From positions 1-8,545 of the forward strand of contig CAMNMI010000038.1 in assembly GCA_946544555.1 (NCBI GenBank): a stretch of DNA of 8,545 nt. The letters are read 5' to 3'. A model generated the notes under the pieces. The model had not been told where the DNA came from. It saw only the letters and a list, made by a program, of their open reading frames with translations, and searched no databases. This document shows, piece after piece, positions 5,176 through 8,545 of the stretch (within the stretch, counting starts at the first letter, position 1; every line of letters starts with the position of its first letter). A program made the translations under genes and the position numbers. The DNA is from an uncultured Rickettsiales bacterium (GTDB taxonomy: Bacteria; Pseudomonadota; Alphaproteobacteria; Rickettsiales; Deianiraeaceae).

Positions 5176-7263
5176 ATGAGTGAAGCTAACGAAACCAATG
5201 ACATGCTAACTAACATTAAGGAGCAGATAATGATTGCAACGCACGAAACGGGCGAGATGCCAAGCATCATGAAAAGTAAGAAAAAAGCAGATTCAAACAG
5301 GGGATACTTCTACGATGCGCAAAATAATATTTTGTATTTAAAAGATGAACAAACATGGAATGCGATTAAAGGCAATTTGAGTGCAGATTTGAGTAGTGAT
5401 GACATGGGTATTAATGTGTCTATTCAACCTTTGCAGGGAATTGATGGTGCGCAAGGTGAAACTGAGGAAGATTTGCAGGATAAAATAGATAAAATAAATC
5501 AAGATAGTCAATATGAATATTATAGATTGATAAAACGTGGTGATTATGATTGTTTGCTTTGTTATAGCTTTAACAACGTTGCGGATCGTGATAGATTTGC
5601 TGCTGAAATGGACGATGCGTTGGAGGTTGGCAGTAGCGATGTTGGTGAGGGTGCTAAATTTGATAAGTTTGATGATGAAGATGATGAGATAGATGAAGAT
5701 TTCTCTGATGATGAAGTCCTGGACGCACCTTCTCGCAGAAAACAAAATGATAACGGAAAACAAAATGATACACAAAAAGAAAAAGCAAAAGTTAATAAAA
5801 AGAAACAAAAAGACGACAAGGAAAAAAAGAATGATGATGACAAGAAAAAAAAGGATGACGATGACATTGCGAAAGATAATGAGGAGGGAGAGCAGGAGGT
5901 TACGCTTGTAGAGGAGTTAGGCGATACACTGGAAAATCAAACAGGGGGCACACAAGTGAATGATAACAGCGTATCGACACAAGTAAATGATAATACCGTA
6001 ACGGGTAATGCTGCAGGATCAGGAAAACCTGCACAGTCAATAGAAGCAAGGTTTGCGGAGGTGAATGCGCAGAATTTACCTAACAGATACGCTTACCTTG
6101 AACAATACTGTAGGATTGCGAAGGAGTTTGGAGAGCCGGATGGGTATAGCCTGAGCAAAAATATGGGAAATAGGAAGGCGTTTGAGGTGGAAGATGTCAA
6201 TAGAAATCCCGGCCATTGTAAAGAGAAGAAACTGCAGGAAATGAGTAGGGAAAACCTTTTGATGCATATGCTGTCGGATATCCTGCCAGCCATAACTGGT
6301 GGTGAGGTGGTGCATTATAGAGTTAAGGACATGAATACACTTTACATTGGAGAACCTACGGCCACAGTGAACTTTGATTCAGTACTTAACCACGAAAGGG
6401 TGCGCAACAGTGTATTTTACGGATATTTCCATGACCTAATAAATAAGCTAAAGCCCTTGGCGTCTCAGATGACATTTACCAAGGAGCAGGCTACAGTTTG
6501 TGTGATTAACTTTGTAATGAATGATATTGGGTTGATGAAAAATTTCTCAAGCGGTGTTATTGATTGGAATTGGGTGAGCAATGACGGGCGCATCATGACG
6601 GATAGCAGAACGTATGCGGACAACAATAATAACCCTGTGGCTCCGCTTGGTAATGCAATCCTGCCGTATGATTGGATGAGGGGTGATGACTTTAAACGAG
6701 TGCAGGGGGTTAACGCCCCTTTGGTTTGGAGGCTCACGCCGAGGACTTTGGGCTTCATAAACAACGGGGCAGGCACTAGTCTGAAGTACGTGGAGGCGCC
6801 GGGACCTCAGGCGGAGCAAGTTACCGCGGCTGCGAGGATTGCATTCAACTGTGGCGATGTGTTCCCGAGCGGGGATTTGAAGAGGGACATATACTACTGC
6901 TTCTGGGCGGGGGTTCCTTTCGGTGCGCAGAACACTACTTTGGAGGCGACTCACGGTGGGATTAACTTCTGCACGTATTTTGACGGTGGGATCGTAAACA
7001 AGCGTGAATTTATGGACTCCTTGAAGGGGGAAAGGTGGAGTAGGAGGGGGTGTAGGGACTTCAAGACTACATATTTCACACCGGCTATGAAGGCTGGCAA
7101 TCTTGAGAAGTTGTTGAATGCGGGGGAAATCGCAGACCTGGAGGTATCGCAGGAAACTTTTGACTCGGTGGAGAACATGTTAACCCCCCCCATTATCAGG
7201 AACTCTAATAAGCTGCAGAACTTGAATAGTGGTTTCGGCGGCCCTGGTATGCAACCTTTTTAG
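5176..7263 (+). CDS. Uncharacterised 695-aa protein with charged linker; shares an N-terminal domain with the gene at 7402
   Basis: I do not recognise this protein. No signal peptide or membrane helix is seen, suggesting a cytosolic or non-classically exported product. Residues 1-95 form a small domain with HETGEMPSIM (23-32) and YFYDAQNNILYL, resembling the start of the protein encoded at 7402. Residues 163-182 are strongly acidic, and about 193-241 are a K/D/E/N-rich low-complexity linker with a KQND-NG-KQND repeat. Residues 259-276 are a tandem nonapeptide, TQVNDNSVS/TQVNDNTVT. From about 290 to 665 is a large folded-looking region with several cysteines and aromatic motifs (VIDWNWVSNDGRIM, YYCFWAGVPFG, GGINFCTYFDGG). 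The end is Gly/Pro-rich (GFGGPGMQPF). The coding sequence shifts from A+T-rich to visibly more G+C-rich after about 6100. A C8 tract (7184-7191) precedes the last 23 codons. It could be a secreted effector, a structural protein or a mobile-element-derived gene; nothing decides between these. Confidence 0.8.
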   Translation: MSEANETNDMLTNIKEQIMIATHETGEMPSIMKSKKKADSNRGYFYDAQNNILYLKDEQTWNAIKGNLSADLSSDDMGINVSIQPLQGIDGAQGETEEDLQDKIDKINQDSQYEYYRLIKRGDYDCLLCYSFNNVADRDRFAAEMDDALEVGSSDVGEGAKFDKFDDEDDEIDEDFSDDEVLDAPSRRKQNDNGKQNDTQKEKAKVNKKKQKDDKEKKNDDDKKKKDDDDIAKDNEEGEQEVTLVEELGDTLENQTGGTQVNDNSVSTQVNDNTVTGNAAGSGKPAQSIEARFAEVNAQNLPNRYAYLEQYCRIAKEFGEPDGYSLSKNMGNRKAFEVEDVNRNPGHCKEKKLQEMSRENLLMHMLSDILPAITGGEVVHYRVKDMNTLYIGEPTATVNFDSVLNHERVRNSVFYGYFHDLINKLKPLASQMTFTKEQATVCVINFVMNDIGLMKNFSSGVIDWNWVSNDGRIMTDSRTYADNNNNPVAPLGNAILPYDWMRGDDFKRVQGVNAPLVWRLTPRTLGFINNGAGTSLKYVEAPGPQAEQVTAAARIAFNCGDVFPSGDLKRDIYYCFWAGVPFGAQNTTLEATHGGINFCTYFDGGIVNKREFMDSLKGERWSRRGCRDFKTTYFTPAMKAGNLEKLLNAGEIADLEVSQETFDSVENMLTPPIIRNSNKLQNLNSGFGGPGMQPF
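5950..6003 (+). repeat. Tandem 27-bp direct repeat inside the 695-aa gene
   Basis: Two in-frame copies (5950-5976 and 5977-6003) encode TQVNDN[ST]V[ST] twice, residues 259-276. The copies differ at a few mainly third-codon or conservative positions, so the duplication is not recent. It marks the boundary between the charged linker and the C-terminal region. Confidence 0.8.
7184..7191 (+). repeat. C8 homopolymer near the 3' end of the 695-aa gene
   Basis: Eight consecutive C residues encode part of TPP (residues 670-672). A gain of one C would end translation after H-Y-Q-E-L, and a loss of one C would end it after a 10-residue altered tail. Either event removes the last 23 native residues, including the Gly/Pro-rich end. 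Confidence 0.6.
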
Positions 7264-7267
7264 TATA

Positions 7268-7285
7268 AATTCGGCGGAGCGAATT
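7268..7285 (+). other. Small hairpin after the 695-aa gene, carrying the repeat's GGCGGAGCGA core
   Basis: AATTCG (7268-7273) pairs with CGAATT (7280-7285) around a 6-nt loop. The stretch GGCGGAGCGA matches the left arm of repeat copy B. It is 4 bp past the stop codon. No uridine run follows directly, so it is not a convincing intrinsic terminator; it may be a decayed repeat fragment or an RNA-stabilising hairpin. Confidence 0.4.
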
Positions 7286-7366
7286 GGTGTTCTTAATTTT
7301 GCAAATTGTCCTAATAAAAGTTGTTGTACTTAATTCTGTCGGTGCGTTTTTTTTTAAATTTTTTTG

Positions 7367-7394
7367 TTGACATGTTTTTTTTTTTCGCTAAAAT
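7367..7394 (+). promoter_or_regulatory. Promoter of the 359-aa gene, with an 11-T tract in the spacer
   Basis: TTGACA (7367-7372), a 16-bp spacer, TAAAAT (7389-7394), then 7 nt to the ATG at 7402, predicting a leaderless or nearly leaderless mRNA. The spacer contains T11 (7375-7385). Upstream lie T9 (7347-7355) and T7 (7359-7365), which could act as an UP-like or curved element. Slippage in the T11 tract would change the -35 to -10 distance. Confidence 0.8.
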
Positions 7395-7401
7395 TTAGTA
7401 T

Positions 7402-8481
7402 ATGAGTATTGAAAGTGAAAATCGGGAACTTTTATTCCAGGAATTGTATAATATGGTTGGCTACCATCTTGCGCAGCATGGGCAGATGCCAAGGCTATTA
7501 TTTGATGATGAAAATCCAAAATCCTCGGATCCAACAAAGCATGTGGTGTATAAGGAGGACGAGGGAAAGATTGTAATCCATACGGGGAGGTTTAAAATGA
7601 AAGAAGCGAAAATAAAGGAGCGCTTACGCGAGGGGTTTGAGTGTGAAATAGGTGTAGATGGGCAGACAGGAAATGTTAAGTTTGATTTCACGCCTAAGTC
7701 TATGGGTGATAACAGCATTAAGGCAGTGGATCTCGATGGCTATCTTACGCGTGACGGAAGGATACTGCCATTGAGCCAAGATCGGAAGGAAAAGTATTAT
7801 ACAGAGAAGAAAGCACCACTCAAGGACAGAAACCCGGAGGATGACAATGAAAGACTTGAAGAACAGTTCAATAATATACCCAATAAAGGAACCGAAGCAA
7901 ACAGTAATTCGGTGCAGAACATAATGAATAATTATGGCCCTGTTACACCACAACAACCGGGGTCACAGCCAAGTGGACAGCGACCTAAGTCTGAAGGTTG
8001 GCTTACAGAAACTGTTTTTTGCTACCCTAGTTTACGAGATGAAGGGATTGACATGTTATTGGGAACAAGATTTGATAACGGACTACCTCAACAAGAGGCT
8101 GATGTGATTGAGGCGGTGAAAACCAAGTCGAGCAAGTGGGGGAAAAACAAACTTGCCCATGTTTCTTTGAGACGATCGGCGCAGCTAGGTGGCCAGGTGG
8201 GCATGCGGGCCTGGGCTGGCCGTAATGGCAACCTCAGCATACGCGACAACCGTATGAACCAAAACGACATACGGCAGAACCGAACCGACTACCCGATCAT
8301 TCCTTACAATGATCAGGATCACTTCGGTCAAGGAAACCCTGGCGCTCTTTATGGCAACGATGCGATGAATATGAATAACGCTGCAGCTGCCATGGGTATG
8401 GAAGCGGTACCAGGCGCGGGCTATGGGGCGGCACCTGATAACATGGGCCCCCGAGTTGGGGGTACCTGGAATGCGTATTGA
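7402..8481 (+). CDS. Uncharacterised 359-aa protein, N-terminal relative of the 695-aa protein
   Basis: I do not recognise this protein. It starts MSIESENRELLFQELYNMV and has HGQMPRLLF at residues 26-34, then HVVYKEDEGKIVIHTG and a predicted small alpha/beta region to about 120. The spacing G-Q-M-P followed by a [YV]-rich strand parallels G-E-M-P and NNILYL at the start of the 695-aa protein, so the N-termini are probably related. After residue 130 comes a charged region (KDRNPEDDNERLEEQ), then a Pro/Gln/Gly linker (about 179-196), then a compact part WLTETVFCYPSLRDEGIDML...KLAHVSLRRSAQLGGQVGMRAW. The tail is rich in Asn, Met, Gly and Ala and ends GGTWNAY. No signal peptide or membrane helix is visible. 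Codon use becomes more G+C-rich after about 8100. The start is set by the promoter: only 7 nt separate the -10 box and ATG. Confidence 0.8.
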   Translation: MSIESENRELLFQELYNMVGYHLAQHGQMPRLLFDDENPKSSDPTKHVVYKEDEGKIVIHTGRFKMKEAKIKERLREGFECEIGVDGQTGNVKFDFTPKSMGDNSIKAVDLDGYLTRDGRILPLSQDRKEKYYTEKKAPLKDRNPEDDNERLEEQFNNIPNKGTEANSNSVQNIMNNYGPVTPQQPGSQPSGQRPKSEGWLTETVFCYPSLRDEGIDMLLGTRFDNGLPQQEADVIEAVKTKSSKWGKNKLAHVSLRRSAQLGGQVGMRAWAGRNGNLSIRDNRMNQNDIRQNRTDYPIIPYNDQDHFGQGNPGALYGNDAMNMNNAAAAMGMEAVPGAGYGAAPDNMGPRVGGTWNAY

Positions 8482-8545
8482 TTTAGGTATACGTGGGTGG
8501 CGCCTTTGGGGTCGGCGATGGAATGGAGCCTAGTTTTCGAATGAA
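8482..8545. other. Unassigned 64 bp after the 359-aa gene
   Basis: No gene, tRNA, clear hairpin-plus-T-run terminator or repeat copy is visible. The stretch is G-rich (GTGGGTGGCGCC, TTTGGGGTCGGCG) and ends at the window edge, so a terminator or next promoter may begin just outside. Confidence 0.5.

Noticed and set aside
4835..5179. Plus-strand open frame running through the start of the MFS gene and repeat copy C
   Set aside because: It is antisense to the MFS N-terminus and then translates the palindromic repeat. It has no promoter or ribosome site and no protein-like composition.
5338..5867. Minus-strand open frames rich in Phe, Ser and Ile opposite the 695-aa gene
   Set aside because: These are the complement of the Asp/Lys/Asn-rich linker. 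The low-complexity antisense composition explains the lack of stops.

Overview
The window looks like chromosomal DNA of a Gram-negative bacterium of moderate to low G+C. A host-associated or streamlined alphaproteobacterium fits best, but this is an inference: it rests on the style of the phosphomannomutase N-terminus, on YajC, on a divergent DNA polymerase III delta subunit, and on a protein with a TolA-like C-terminus. Nothing in the window fixes the genus.

Layout, left to right. Positions 1-267 (minus) hold the N-terminal 89 codons of a phosphomannomutase/phosphoglucomutase, with tRNA-Val(UAC) just upstream on the same strand (284-360). Repeat copy A (411-519) follows. Then comes a promoter and a large uncharacterised plus-strand gene (577-1974) whose product has an N-terminal membrane segment, a Lys-rich middle and a TolA-like C-terminus. 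yajC (1971-2336, minus) meets it tail to tail with overlapping stop codons. Repeat copy B (2377-2459) and tRNA-Leu(CAG) (2472-2559, minus) come next. holA (2611-3618, plus) is followed with no gap by a convergent MFS transporter gene (3619-4965, minus). A divergent intergenic region contains the MFS promoter, repeat copy C (5009-5102) and the promoter of a 695-aa unknown protein (5176-7263, plus). A 138-bp gap with a phase-variation-like promoter leads to a 359-aa unknown protein (7402-8481, plus). Positions 8482-8545 hold no recognisable feature.

The housekeeping genes (manB/pgm-like, yajC, holA, tRNAs) are ordinary. The interest lies in three things. (1) A dispersed palindromic repeat occurs in three intergenic copies; the outer arms are conserved and the inner stem keeps pairing while changing sequence. 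(2) Most promoters use the same geometry: a TTGACA-like box, a 16-bp spacer and a TATAAT-like box, placed so close to the ATG that the mRNAs should be leaderless or nearly so. (3) The two large unknown genes at the right appear to share a related N-terminal domain with a G-[EQ]-M-P motif. One of them has an 11-T tract inside its promoter spacer and the other a C8 tract near its 3' end. The three unknown proteins (577, 5176, 7402) have no neighbour that reveals a pathway, so no function is asserted beyond the TolA-like end of the first.
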